Positions 54,395 to 63,664 of a stretch of 64,000 nt of DNA are shown here, in pieces. Each line of letters begins with the position of its first letter. The first letter of the stretch is position 1. Made by a program: the position numbers and the translations under genes. Location of the stretch: positions 1 to 64,000 of the forward strand of contig NZ_JAAUOE010000015.1 of the NCBI RefSeq assembly GCF_017114915.1, read 5' to 3'. The DNA comes from Pseudomonas frederiksbergensis. GTDB lineage: Bacteria; Pseudomonadota; Gammaproteobacteria; Pseudomonadales; Pseudomonadaceae. The notes beneath the pieces are model-generated. The model did not search any database. It was not told the origin of the DNA and saw only the letters and a list, made by a program, of their open reading frames with translations.

Positions 54395-55036
54395 ATGCGT
54401 AATCTGATCATCAGCGCCGCACTCGTCGCTGCCAGCCTGTTCGGCATGACTGCCCAAGCCGCCGAAAAACCTGAAGCGCCCTACGTCGAACTGAGCAATC
54501 CGGTCCCGGTGGCCGTGCCTGGCAAGATCGAAGTCGTGGAGCTGTTCTGGTACGGCTGCCCGCACTGCTATGCCTTTGAACCCGTCATTAACCCATGGGT
54601 TGAAAAACTGCCTTCCGACGTGAATTTCGTGCGTATTCCGGCCATGTTTGGCGGCCCTTGGGATGCACACGGCCAGATGTTCCTGACGCTTGAAGCCATG
54701 GGTGTCGAGAGCAAGGTTCACGCCGCGGTGTTCAACGCGATCCAGAAAGAACACAAGAAACTGACTGATAAAGATGACATGGCGGACTTCCTGGCGACCC
54801 AAGGCGTCGACAAGGAAAAATTCCTGGCCACCTTCGACTCCTTCGCCATCAAGGGCCAGATCAACAAAGCCAAAGAGCTTGCAAAGAAATATGAAATCTC
54901 CGGCGTGCCGACCATGATCGTCAACGGCAAGTATCGTTTTGACATCGGCTCTGCCGGCGGTGCCGAACAAGCGCTGAAACTGGCCGACCAACTGGTCGCC
55001 AAAGAGCGAGCGGCAACCAAGGCCGTTGCCAACTAA
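54395..55036 (+). CDS. dsbA: Thiol:disulfide interchange protein DsbA
   Basis: A 213-residue periplasmic oxidoreductase with a signal peptide (about 1-22) and active site C55-P-H-C58. The cis-proline is in 'GVPTMIVNGKY'. It introduces disulfides into exported proteins, including candidates in this window (DUF1161 proteins, the CSS-EAL protein). AGGAG precedes ATG 54395. Confidence 0.95.
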   Translation: MRNLIISAALVAASLFGMTAQAAEKPEAPYVELSNPVPVAVPGKIEVVELFWYGCPHCYAFEPVINPWVEKLPSDVNFVRIPAMFGGPWDAHGQMFLTLEAMGVESKVHAAVFNAIQKEHKKLTDKDDMADFLATQGVDKEKFLATFDSFAIKGQINKAKELAKKYEISGVPTMIVNGKYRFDIGSAGGAEQALKLADQLVAKERAATKAVAN

Positions 55037-55050
55037 GCGCGGCAACCGTC

Positions 55051-55911
55051 ATGCGCCGCTGGGGAACTGAACGCATCGTTGGTCTGCATCACCCGCGGGT
55101 CAACGAGCATCATCTGGAATCGACGGGGCTCCCCGTGGACAGCCGTCTGCGTTTGCTCAGTTTCAATATCCAGGTCGGCATCAGTACCGAGCGATATCGG
55201 CACTATCTGACCCGCGGCTGGCAGCATCTGCTGCCACACACCGGGCGTGCCGACAATCTGCAAAAAATCGGTAATCTGCTGGGCGACTTCGATCTGGTCG
55301 CCTTGCAGGAAGCCGATGGCGGCAGCTTGCGATCAGGCTACGTCAATCAGGTTGAACACCTGGCGCAACTCGGCGCCTTCCCTTACTGGTATCAACAACT
55401 CAATCGCAATCTCGGTCGTCTCGGCCAGCACAGCAATGGCGTGCTCAGCCGCCTGCGCCCGTGGGCGATCGAGGATCATCCGCTGCCGGGGCCCAAGGGG
55501 CGCGGGGCCATTCTGGTGCGCTTCGGCGAAGGTCCGGAGGCGCTCGTGGTGGTGATGATGCACCTGGCGCTGGGTGCTCGGGCCCGCAGCATGCAACTGG
55601 CCTATATCCGCGAGTTGATCGGCGGCTATAAACACCAGGTGTTGATGGGCGACATGAATACCCATGCCAGTGACCTGCTGCAAAATTCCCCGTTGCGTGA
55701 TTTGGGCCTGCTGGCGCCGCAACTGGAAGCCACCTTCCCCAGCTGGCGCCCACAGCGTTGCCTGGACCATATTCTGCTCAGCCCCACTCTGACCCTTGAA
55801 AAAGTCGAGGTGCTGGCACAACCCATTTCCGATCACCTGCCGGTCGCGGTAGAAATTCGTCTGCCGGGTTCGCTCACGGCCGATGTATTGCCCGCGTTGA
55901 GTCCTGCCTGA
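55051..55911 (+). CDS. Endonuclease/exonuclease/phosphatase family protein
   Basis: A 286-residue cytoplasmic member of the EEP superfamily. 'RLLSFNIQVG' holds the metal-binding asparagine, 'LVALQEAD' the glutamate, 'LMGDMNTH' the aspartate/asparagine pair, and 'DHLPVAVE' the catalytic histidine. It could act on DNA, RNA or a phospholipid; the substrate is not predictable. It is only 14 bp after dsbA, and the next gene starts directly after its stop, so the three may be one transcript. Confidence 0.85.
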   Translation: MRRWGTERIVGLHHPRVNEHHLESTGLPVDSRLRLLSFNIQVGISTERYRHYLTRGWQHLLPHTGRADNLQKIGNLLGDFDLVALQEADGGSLRSGYVNQVEHLAQLGAFPYWYQQLNRNLGRLGQHSNGVLSRLRPWAIEDHPLPGPKGRGAILVRFGEGPEALVVVMMHLALGARARSMQLAYIRELIGGYKHQVLMGDMNTHASDLLQNSPLRDLGLLAPQLEATFPSWRPQRCLDHILLSPTLTLEKVEVLAQPISDHLPVAVEIRLPGSLTADVLPALSPA

Positions 55912-57930
55912 ATGAGCGACGAAGCACAGCGCTGGAAAGAGAAATACCTCAAAAGCATCGAACAGCAGGAAAAGCTCGAACGTCGATGGGACGCCCGGCT
56001 CGACCTGCTGCGTCGCGGGCTGGTGCGCAGCACCTTGGCCGCAGAAGGCACCGATCGCGCCGTTGACCAATGCATGAAGGAAATGCGCGAAGTCGTACGT
56101 ACCGATAACATGGACGCCGGTCTGGCCGCCTTGCTGCCGCGCCTGGAAAAAGCGGTGCTCGACTCCGAGCAACGCCGGGAAACCCGGGTCGATCAAGTCA
56201 GCGCCGCACTGACGGCGCTGGTCGCTCAGTTGCAAGCATTGCCGCTGCCCCGGGAAGTGAGCCGGCCACTGAAAAAATTCGCCAAACAGCTGGACGGGCG
56301 CGTAAGCCAGGCTCGCGAAATCCCGTTGCTGCTCAGCGAACTGAGCGGCTTGCAAGGCAAAGCCTTGAGCCTGCTGGAGAATCCTGTAGAGCCGGGTCGA
56401 CCGGGTTTGCTGCATCGCCTGTTCGGTAAGGACGTGGATGGGCTCGCGCCGCAGATCGCGGCTTGCAAAGTGCAAATGCCTGCCCGGCAACCTGTCGAAC
56501 CGGTTGCAGCACCGCCGACCAAGCCCCCACAAGCAACGGGCAATCTCGCGTCAGCTGCCGATAATCCGCATGTGGTGCGACCAATAGAAGCCGCCCTGCC
56601 CGCTGCCACCCTCCCTGAGCCACTGGAAATTCAGGCACCACCCACAATGGCGCTGGCACCTGCAGTCACGCCCGTCCTTGATCCAGAAACCACGAGCAGC
56701 CCGGCCCCAGAATCTCCAACCCGATCGAGCATCGAACAACCAAAAAAACCGGTTCCATCGATCGCTCTACCGGCCACTCAGGCTCCATCACCAATCAACC
56801 CCGATGAACTGACCCCGCAAGCCATCGATCCGGAGCCGTCCGGGCACGATATTGTGTATGCCCTGCCGGACTCACCGGAACCGTCCTACAGCTCTGTCGC
56901 CCAGCACATCGAAGACACACTGCTGGGGCTCCTCGACGACCTGACACTGCCCGAGCGCTATCGTCCGCAAGCCGAAGCAATGCGCAATCGCCTTCAAAAC
57001 GGCTTGAATTGGTATGAATTGCTACCAATCCTCGACGATCTGGCAACATTGATGCTGGCGATCACCGACAGCGGCCAGCACGAATTCGAAGCCTATCTGC
57101 AGCAACTTAACGAGCGACTCGAGTCATTCCAGAGCAATCTGCAAGCAGCCAGCGAAGGCCACGCCGACAACCGCTCTGCCGCGCGGGAGATGGACACACA
57201 GATTCGCGAGCAAGTCGACGGCCTGCAGAGCAGCATGCAGGAGGCGGCGGATCTTGATGATCTCAAGCTCGTGCTGGAAAACCATCTCGAAGGCCTGCTT
57301 GGCACTATGGACCAGCACCAGAAGCAGCGCGACGAGCGTGAGCAGGAAGTAGCGGCTCGTCTGCAAAGCCTGGCCGAACGGGTTGCCCATATGGAACAGG
57401 AAGCGCTGGGTTACCGCGAGCATCTCGAAGAGCAGCGCCAGAAGGCCTTGATCGATCCATTGACCGGCCTGCCGAATCGAGCGGCCTGGAGCGAACGCCT
57501 GGAGCACGAAATCGGCCAATGGCAACAACGTGGCAATACCTTGTTATTGGCAATGCTGGACCTCGATCACTTCAAGCGCATCAACGATAACTACGGCCAT
57601 CTGGCGGGCGACAAGGTGCTGAAAATTATCGCCAGCGTGCTGCGCAAACGTCTGCGCGGGACGGATTTCATTGCCAGGTTCGGCGGTGAGGAGTTTGTGC
57701 TGTTGATGCCGGCCACGGCGCCTATGGTCGGCGCGAAACTGCTGGAAACCTTGCGCGCATCGATCGAAGCCTGCCCGTTCCACTTCAAGGGCGAGCGAGT
57801 CACCATCACCATTTCAATGGGACTGACTGCATTCAGACCAGGAGAACATAGCGATCTTGTGCTTAAAAGAGCCGATGAGGCGCTATATCGTGCGAAAAAT
57901 TCCGGCCGCAACCGGGTAGAACTGAACTGA
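55912..57930 (+). CDS. dgcH: Cytoplasmic diguanylate cyclase (GGDEF; DgcH-like)
   Basis: A 672-residue protein without transmembrane segments. The N-terminal region (about 1-165) is helical, a proline/alanine-rich linker follows (about 180-310), then a helical central region (about 325-500) with coiled-coil character. The C-terminal GGDEF domain has G591-G-E-E-F595 and an inhibitory site R582-G-T-D585. Both catalysis of c-di-GMP and product inhibition should be intact. It starts the base after the EEP gene stop. The order matches PA5488-PA5487 of P. aeruginosa, where the cyclase is DgcH. Confidence 0.9.
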   Translation: MSDEAQRWKEKYLKSIEQQEKLERRWDARLDLLRRGLVRSTLAAEGTDRAVDQCMKEMREVVRTDNMDAGLAALLPRLEKAVLDSEQRRETRVDQVSAALTALVAQLQALPLPREVSRPLKKFAKQLDGRVSQAREIPLLLSELSGLQGKALSLLENPVEPGRPGLLHRLFGKDVDGLAPQIAACKVQMPARQPVEPVAAPPTKPPQATGNLASAADNPHVVRPIEAALPAATLPEPLEIQAPPTMALAPAVTPVLDPETTSSPAPESPTRSSIEQPKKPVPSIALPATQAPSPINPDELTPQAIDPEPSGHDIVYALPDSPEPSYSSVAQHIEDTLLGLLDDLTLPERYRPQAEAMRNRLQNGLNWYELLPILDDLATLMLAITDSGQHEFEAYLQQLNERLESFQSNLQAASEGHADNRSAAREMDTQIREQVDGLQSSMQEAADLDDLKLVLENHLEGLLGTMDQHQKQRDEREQEVAARLQSLAERVAHMEQEALGYREHLEEQRQKALIDPLTGLPNRAAWSERLEHEIGQWQQRGNTLLLAMLDLDHFKRINDNYGHLAGDKVLKIIASVLRKRLRGTDFIARFGGEEFVLLMPATAPMVGAKLLETLRASIEACPFHFKGERVTITISMGLTAFRPGEHSDLVLKRADEALYRAKNSGRNRVELN

Positions 57931-58034
57931 CAGGCAATTGTTCCATTTTGTTTAAAGGGGACGCTTTGGCCGTCGGCGCGCAAGGCAATACGTTACACTG
58001 TTGCATTATTTTCTCGCGTGCATTGCCTCCTGCC

Positions 58035-58814
58035 ATGAAATTTTTTGCTCTTATTGCGTCACTGCTTCTATTAGCCGGTTGCGCCAGCGGTCCCCGGATT
58101 GACACCAGCCACCCTTCCGCCAATCACGACAGTCGTGTCCAGTTCGTAGTGATGCATTACACCTCCGCATCTCTGGAGGATTCGCTGCAATTGCTGACCC
58201 ATGGCGAGGTCAGCAGCCATTACCTGATTGGCGACGACAAACGCGCCACTATTTATAAGCTGATGGATGAAAATCTCCGGGCCTGGCACGCAGGCGAAAG
58301 CGAATGGCAAGGCCGGACCTGGCTGAACTCCAGTTCCATTGGCATCGAAATCGTCAATCCGGGCTTCCAGGACACCCCGACCGGGCGCCTCTGGTATCCC
58401 TACAGCGAAGCCCAGGTTCAGTCGTTGATCTTCCTGCTCAAGGACATCAGCAAGCGACAAGGCATCAGCCCTCGCCACATCATCGGCCATAGCGACATCG
58501 CCCCCATGCGCAAGCTCGACCCCGGCCCGCTGTTCCCCTGGAAACGCCTGGCTGCCGAAGGCCTGGGGATCTGGCCAGACGAGCAGGTCGTGGCGCGGCA
58601 GCAAGCGCAGTTCGCCGTGCAATTACCCAGCATCAGTTGGTTTCAGGGGCAGCTTGCCCGCTTGGGCTATGCCACGCCGCAAACAGGCGAACTGGATGTA
58701 GAGACACGTAATGTACTGGCGGCCTTTCAGCTGCATTTTCGCCCTTCCCGTTTCGACGGTACGCCGGACGCACAAACCGCAGCGCTTCTGCAGGTGTTGA
58801 ACCAGACAAAATAA
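58035..58814 (+). CDS. ampDh2: Lipoprotein N-acetylmuramoyl-L-alanine amidase AmpDh2
   Basis: A 259-residue outer-membrane-type lipoprotein (lipobox LAGC, C16) with an Amidase_2 domain. Zinc ligands are H41 in 'VMHYTSAS' and those in 'IIGHSDIAPMRKLDPGP'. A C-terminal peptidoglycan-binding domain ('LARLGYATPQTGELDVETRNVLAAFQLHFRP') follows. It cleaves the amide between MurNAc and the stem peptide and takes part in cell-wall recycling and AmpC control. ATG 58035 (MKFFALIASLLLLAGC) fits the lipoprotein signal. Confidence 0.92.
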   Translation: MKFFALIASLLLLAGCASGPRIDTSHPSANHDSRVQFVVMHYTSASLEDSLQLLTHGEVSSHYLIGDDKRATIYKLMDENLRAWHAGESEWQGRTWLNSSSIGIEIVNPGFQDTPTGRLWYPYSEAQVQSLIFLLKDISKRQGISPRHIIGHSDIAPMRKLDPGPLFPWKRLAAEGLGIWPDEQVVARQQAQFAVQLPSISWFQGQLARLGYATPQTGELDVETRNVLAAFQLHFRPSRFDGTPDAQTAALLQVLNQTK

Positions 58815-58887
58815 TGACGCCCGCCCGACGGTCAGGGCTTTTTCCCAATCAGCAGCTATAACTCATTGGTAATCCTTCGGATATTCC

Positions 58888-60504
58888 ATGATGACGGCTG
58901 CTCGAGAGAGACTGCGTAGCTGGTTTTATCGCCCTTGGTTTTTGGCGACGCTGGCGGCTGCCTTGAGTGCCACACTGCTGATGACCGGCAGTCTGTTCGT
59001 GGCGATGCATCAGGTCGAGGACAACGAAAGCCAGGAAATGAACGCTCAGGGGGAGCGCTTCCTGGTCCGCCTGGAGCAGCTGTTCGGACAACTGCGCGAA
59101 AGCCTCGATGACCTGGAAGCCCAACCGCTGCGAGGCTGCGATGATGAAATGATCGCCACCTTGCAGCAGGTCAGCTTCAATTACCGCTTCGTTTACGAAG
59201 CCGCTTACATGGATGCTTCACGCATCTGCTCCAACCGCCCCCGCCAGGAAGGCCTATCGCTGATCCGGCCGCCGGACATCAAGGGCCCCACCTACAGCTA
59301 TTGGCTGAACACCACCACCGAGCCCGATGAGAACCGCGCCGCACTGATGCTGGGGCGTGGCAATTTCCGGGTGGCGACGTCCCGCGGACACTTGACCGAC
59401 ATGGTTGATCTGTCGCCGGGAAGCAGCCTGTTGGTGGTACTCGACCACGACAGCCGGGCAATTCCCGTGCTCGGTGTCACGCAGGCCTGGCCCCCGACGG
59501 AACCCTGGCCTCCGAAAAACCGCGATGCGCTGCAAGTCACCCCTACCCGCCTGATTTACCGAATGGCGACCAACACCCCTGATTACCAACTGGTACTGAT
59601 CACACCGCGCACCGGGATGCATGTACCAGCGGTATGGTGGTGGCTTCTGCCGGCCAGTCTGGCACTGAGCGCCAGCGTAGGCATTCTGGTGTTCCTGCTG
59701 GTGCGCCAGCGTCAATCGCTGGACGCCGAACTGCACGGCGCCATACAGCGAGGCGAGTTGCAGGTATTGTATCAACCGATCTTCGACCTCGACAGCCGCA
59801 ACTGTGTCGGTGCCGAGGCCTTGCTGCGCTGGCGAAGGCCGGATGGCACCCTGACCAGCCCCGACCTGTTCATTCCGATGGCGGAAAACACCGGCCAGAT
59901 CCGCCAGATGACTGACTTTGTATTGCAGCGACTGCTGGAACAGCTCGGGCAACTGTTGCGCGCCAATCCGCAGCTGTACATCTCGGTCAACCTCGCGGCC
60001 TGCGACGTCATGGTGCCGCGTATCGGCCAGGTGATTGCACGCCTGCTGAGCTTGCACCGGGTGGCGGCCAGGCAGATTGCCTTTGAGGTGACCGAGCGCG
60101 GCCTGGTGGATGTGTTGGTGGCCAGAGACAACCTGCAAGCCCTGCGCGATGTCGGGCATCAGGTGCTGATCGATGACTTTGGCACTGGCTATTGCAGTCT
60201 CGCCTACCTGCAAACCCTACCGGTGGACTGCCTGAAGATAGACAAGGCGTTTATCGACGCACTGGGCCATGACGCCGCCAGCAGCGGCGTGGCACCACAT
60301 ATCATTCGCATGGCCCAGGCCCTGCAACTCAAGGTGATTGCAGAAGGCATCGAACATGAATCCCAGGCGGAGTTTCTGAGCAGCGAAGGGGTGAAGTACG
60401 GTCAGGGCTGGCTGTTCGCCCACGCATTGAGCGCTGTGCAATTCATCGAATTGATTACCCGTGGCCGCCGACAGGCGACGCGGCGCCTGAATGACGATGC
60501 CTGA
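58888..60504 (+). CDS. Membrane EAL phosphodiesterase with periplasmic CSS-type domain
   Basis: A 538-residue protein with two transmembrane helices (about 17-39 and 248-272) flanking a periplasmic domain that carries C84 and C114-S-N116, a variant of the redox-sensing CSS motif. The cytoplasmic EAL domain is complete: E310-A-L, 'VNLAAC', 'DDFGTGYCS', 'LKIDKAFID' and 'IAEGIE'. It should hydrolyse c-di-GMP. In PdeC-type enzymes a DsbA-made disulfide at CSS inhibits the enzyme. It lies between ampDh2 and kinB, a place where I recall no such gene in P. aeruginosa. Confidence 0.9.
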   Translation: MMTAARERLRSWFYRPWFLATLAAALSATLLMTGSLFVAMHQVEDNESQEMNAQGERFLVRLEQLFGQLRESLDDLEAQPLRGCDDEMIATLQQVSFNYRFVYEAAYMDASRICSNRPRQEGLSLIRPPDIKGPTYSYWLNTTTEPDENRAALMLGRGNFRVATSRGHLTDMVDLSPGSSLLVVLDHDSRAIPVLGVTQAWPPTEPWPPKNRDALQVTPTRLIYRMATNTPDYQLVLITPRTGMHVPAVWWWLLPASLALSASVGILVFLLVRQRQSLDAELHGAIQRGELQVLYQPIFDLDSRNCVGAEALLRWRRPDGTLTSPDLFIPMAENTGQIRQMTDFVLQRLLEQLGQLLRANPQLYISVNLAACDVMVPRIGQVIARLLSLHRVAARQIAFEVTERGLVDVLVARDNLQALRDVGHQVLIDDFGTGYCSLAYLQTLPVDCLKIDKAFIDALGHDAASSGVAPHIIRMAQALQLKVIAEGIEHESQAEFLSSEGVKYGQGWLFAHALSAVQFIELITRGRRQATRRLNDDA

Positions 60505-60516
60505 AATGGCGGCGGC

Positions 60517-62307
60517 TTAGATCGTCAGCGCCATGTAGAACTGCGTACCCTGCCCCGGCCGCGAGTAAACACCCATCCGCCCGCCGTGCAGTTGCACGAT
60601 TTCCTTGCACAACGCCAGACCGAGCCCGGCCCCGCCCTTCTTGCGGCCGACCTGAACAAAGGGCTCGAAGATCCGTCCTTGCTGGCCGTAGGCAATGCCT
60701 TCGCCATTGTCCTCGACACTGATAATCATCCGCTCCCCATGGCGCCGGGCCTGTAAACGTATCAGTCCGTCGCGGGAGGTATGGCGCAAGGCGTTATCGA
60801 TCAAGTTGTCGAGTACCCGTTCCAGTTGCGCCTGATCGGCTTGCAGCCGCGGCAACGGACCCTGCACTTCGATCCGCAGCTCAATACCCTTCTCCTGCGC
60901 CGGGCCGGCAAAACGTATCTGGGCCTGCTCCAGCAAATCCTCGATGGAGCATGGCGCCAGCGTGAGTTTTTGCAGGCCATTCTGATAGCGAGAGAAGTTC
61001 AGCAGGTCGTTGATCAACTGCATCAAGCGCTGCATTTCTTCATTCACGGTGTCCAGCAGGTCGGCTTCGCGGGAGTCCTCGGCAAAATGCGTCCGCTCGC
61101 GAAACAGGCCGAAGGCCATGTGCATCCCGGTGACCGGCGTGCGCAACTCATGGGAAGCACGCAAGACGAACTCGCTGCGCACCCGTTCGAAGGCACGCTG
61201 CTCCGTGACGTCATGCAACACCATCACGGCGCCGAGAATATGCCCCTGGGTATGGCTGACCGGCGTCAGGCTGAACGCCAACAGTCGCAACTCCCCATCG
61301 ACCTCGATGCTCAAGTCGTCCGGCGCTCGTTCCAGCGTGCCGCCGCGCAGCACCAGTTGCAGCTGTTTATCCAGTTCGGGACGCTCAAGTGCCGTGCCCA
61401 GCCCTTGGCCGAGACGATCGGTGTCCCAGCCCAGCTGACGCTGAGCCACCGGGTTGAGGTGCTCGAGATGACCTTGGCGATCGATGATCAGCAAACCGTC
61501 GTCGATACTGTCGAGCACCGCTTGCAGCCGCTGCTGGCCAGCGAGCAGCTCATCGATATTGGTCGCCTGGTGTTCACGCAGGGCCTCGGCCATGACCCCG
61601 AAACGCCGGGTCAGCCGGTTCATTTCCACCGCCGAGGAAATCGGCAGGGTCACTTCGAAATTGCCCTGACCAATTTTGTCAGCCGCCGCGGCCAGCGCCT
61701 CGATCGGAGCCCCGAAACGCCGAGCGATCCCATGGGCGGTAAGGAACCCGATGAACAGCACCCCCACCCCGACCAGCCCAAGCAGGCCGGCAATCAGCAG
61801 TGCCCGTTCCCGGGCCAGGCGTTCGGTCTCGTTGACCCTATCCAGCGCGCGCTTCTGTTCGGCGATCAAACCGTTACGCAACACGTTGAATTTTTCCGTA
61901 AGATCCCCGCTGCCGCGCATTACCTGCGCCGGATCGCGGGAAAGATCGATGGCCTGCAGAAAGCTCAGATAATCAGCCTTGGCCCTTCTGAAACCGTACT
62001 CGGTACCCTCGCTGGACGGCTCGTGAGCAATGCCTTCGTCAAGCAACTCGAGGTAATGCTGCCTGGATGCCTCGAATGCCGCCGTATCAGGTTTTTCACC
62101 GAGCATGATGATCAGTTGATCGCCCAGGGTCTGGCGCAGTTTCAACTCCAGGTCCAGCCTGACGAAATTGTCACGGATCAGCGCCTCCTGCGTCCCTGCC
62201 ATCTGCATCACGCTGACCAGCCCGAGCAGGAGCCCGAGCAGCGCCACCGTAATCAGCGCGGAAATACTCAGAAACAGCCGGGTGCGCAACGTCATCGCCA
62301 GTTTCAT
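60517..62307 (-). CDS. kinB: Sensor histidine kinase KinB
   Basis: A 596-residue membrane kinase with two transmembrane helices (about 10-32 and 168-188), a periplasmic sensor, HAMP (about 190-243), PAS (about 255-365), HisKA with H386 in 'ASHELRTPV', and HATPase ('DNGEGIAYGQQGRIFEPF', 'GAGLGLALCKEIV'). It acts mainly as a phosphatase on AlgB in P. aeruginosa and restrains alginate. ATG 62307 is chosen; it lies 10 bp downstream of the algB stop, so algB-kinB is an operon. Confidence 0.95.
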   Translation of the reverse strand: MKLAMTLRTRLFLSISALITVALLGLLLGLVSVMQMAGTQEALIRDNFVRLDLELKLRQTLGDQLIIMLGEKPDTAAFEASRQHYLELLDEGIAHEPSSEGTEYGFRRAKADYLSFLQAIDLSRDPAQVMRGSGDLTEKFNVLRNGLIAEQKRALDRVNETERLARERALLIAGLLGLVGVGVLFIGFLTAHGIARRFGAPIEALAAAADKIGQGNFEVTLPISSAVEMNRLTRRFGVMAEALREHQATNIDELLAGQQRLQAVLDSIDDGLLIIDRQGHLEHLNPVAQRQLGWDTDRLGQGLGTALERPELDKQLQLVLRGGTLERAPDDLSIEVDGELRLLAFSLTPVSHTQGHILGAVMVLHDVTEQRAFERVRSEFVLRASHELRTPVTGMHMAFGLFRERTHFAEDSREADLLDTVNEEMQRLMQLINDLLNFSRYQNGLQKLTLAPCSIEDLLEQAQIRFAGPAQEKGIELRIEVQGPLPRLQADQAQLERVLDNLIDNALRHTSRDGLIRLQARRHGERMIISVEDNGEGIAYGQQGRIFEPFVQVGRKKGGAGLGLALCKEIVQLHGGRMGVYSRPGQGTQFYMALTI

Positions 62308-62317
62308 CGGGTACGGC

Positions 62318-63664
62318 TCACAGGTTGTACTGTTTGCGTTTGCGGTACAGGGTCGAGGCGTCGATACCCAGGGTCTTGGCCGCCTGATCCAGTGTGTCGG
62401 CGGTAGCGAGGACCGCACCGATGTGGGCTTTCTCAAGCTCATCCAGGCTCAACGCAGCGCCAATGCGCGGCGCGCTGGCGGTCGGGGTTTCAGCCATGCC
62501 CAGGTGACTGATCTCAACCCGCTCCTGCGGACAGATAATGCTCGCGCGCTCCACCACATTACGCAGCTCGCGGATATTGCCGGGCCAGCGATAACTGAGC
62601 AGCGCTTCGAGGGCCTCATCGCTGAAACATCGGGCCGGACGCGAGTACTCCTTGACGAAGCGCGCCAGGAAACGCTCGGCCAGGTTCAGAATGTCCTCCC
62701 TGCGTTCGCGAAGCGGTGGCAGGTGCAAGGTGATGACGTTCAGCCGATAGAGCAAGTCTTCACGAAAACGGCCGTCTCGGACCATGTCTTCAAGGTTGAG
62801 GTTGGTGGCTGCGAGGATTCGTACATCGGCGCGACGGGTCACCGGGTCACCTACGCGCTCGTATTCTTTATCCTGGATAAAACGCAGCAACTTGGGCTGC
62901 AAGGTCAAAGGAAAATCGCCGATTTCGTCGAGAAACAACGTTCCGCCGTCGGCCTGATTGACACGACCCAAAGTGTTTTCGCTGGCACCGGTGAACGCGC
63001 CACGGCTGTGGCCGAAGAGTTCGCTGTCCATTAATTCTGCTGTCAGGGAGGGGCAATTGATGGTGATGCAGGATTTCTTCTGGCGTTTGCTCCAACCGTG
63101 AATGGCCTGTGCCAGCTCACCTTTACCGGTGCCGGACTCTCCGAGAATCAGAATATTTGCGTCTGTACTGGCGACCTGGCGCGCGGTTTCAAGCACCACT
63201 TTCATGGCCGGGCTATGGGAATCCAGACCCTCCTTGGGTTTACGCACTTCCCCTTCGAGGGCTTCCAGGCGCGCCGAGAGTTGCCGCACTTCCAGTTGCT
63301 TGGCGGTAGCCAGACGCAGCTGGTCGGGGCTGCAAGGTTTGACCAGGTAGTCGGCGGCACCGGCCTGAATCGCGTCGACGGCAGTGTCCACGGCCGAGTG
63401 AGCGGTGACGATCACTACCCGCATCCAGGGCGCCTGAATACGCATCTGGGCCAACACATCGAGGCCGTTGTCTTCACCCAGGCGTAAATCGAGGAAGCAC
63501 AGATCGAACACCTGACGCTGCAACAAGGCTTCGGCCTGAGCAGCGCTGGTCGCAGTGGCCACGCTGTAGCCTTCGTCTTCAAGGCAATAGCGAAAGGTTC
63601 GAAGGATGGCGGACTCATCGTCCACCAGCAGAATACGGCCTTGATGCTCAGCGGCTGATTCCAT
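62318..63664 (-). CDS. algB: Alginate response regulator AlgB (NtrC family)
   Basis: A 448-residue regulator with a receiver domain (phospho-acceptor D59 in 'FLDLRLGEDNG'), an AAA+ domain (Walker A 'GESGTGKGE', 'GAFTGA' sigma-54 contact loop) and a Fis-type helix-turn-helix ('TLDQAAKTLGIDASTLYRKRKQY'). It activates algD and alginate production and is dephosphorylated by KinB. ATG 63664 (MESAAEHQGRILLVDDE) is chosen; a longer reading adds unrelated residues. Confidence 0.96.
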   Translation of the reverse strand: MESAAEHQGRILLVDDESAILRTFRYCLEDEGYSVATATSAAQAEALLQRQVFDLCFLDLRLGEDNGLDVLAQMRIQAPWMRVVIVTAHSAVDTAVDAIQAGAADYLVKPCSPDQLRLATAKQLEVRQLSARLEALEGEVRKPKEGLDSHSPAMKVVLETARQVASTDANILILGESGTGKGELAQAIHGWSKRQKKSCITINCPSLTAELMDSELFGHSRGAFTGASENTLGRVNQADGGTLFLDEIGDFPLTLQPKLLRFIQDKEYERVGDPVTRRADVRILAATNLNLEDMVRDGRFREDLLYRLNVITLHLPPLRERREDILNLAERFLARFVKEYSRPARCFSDEALEALLSYRWPGNIRELRNVVERASIICPQERVEISHLGMAETPTASAPRIGAALSLDELEKAHIGAVLATADTLDQAAKTLGIDASTLYRKRKQYNL

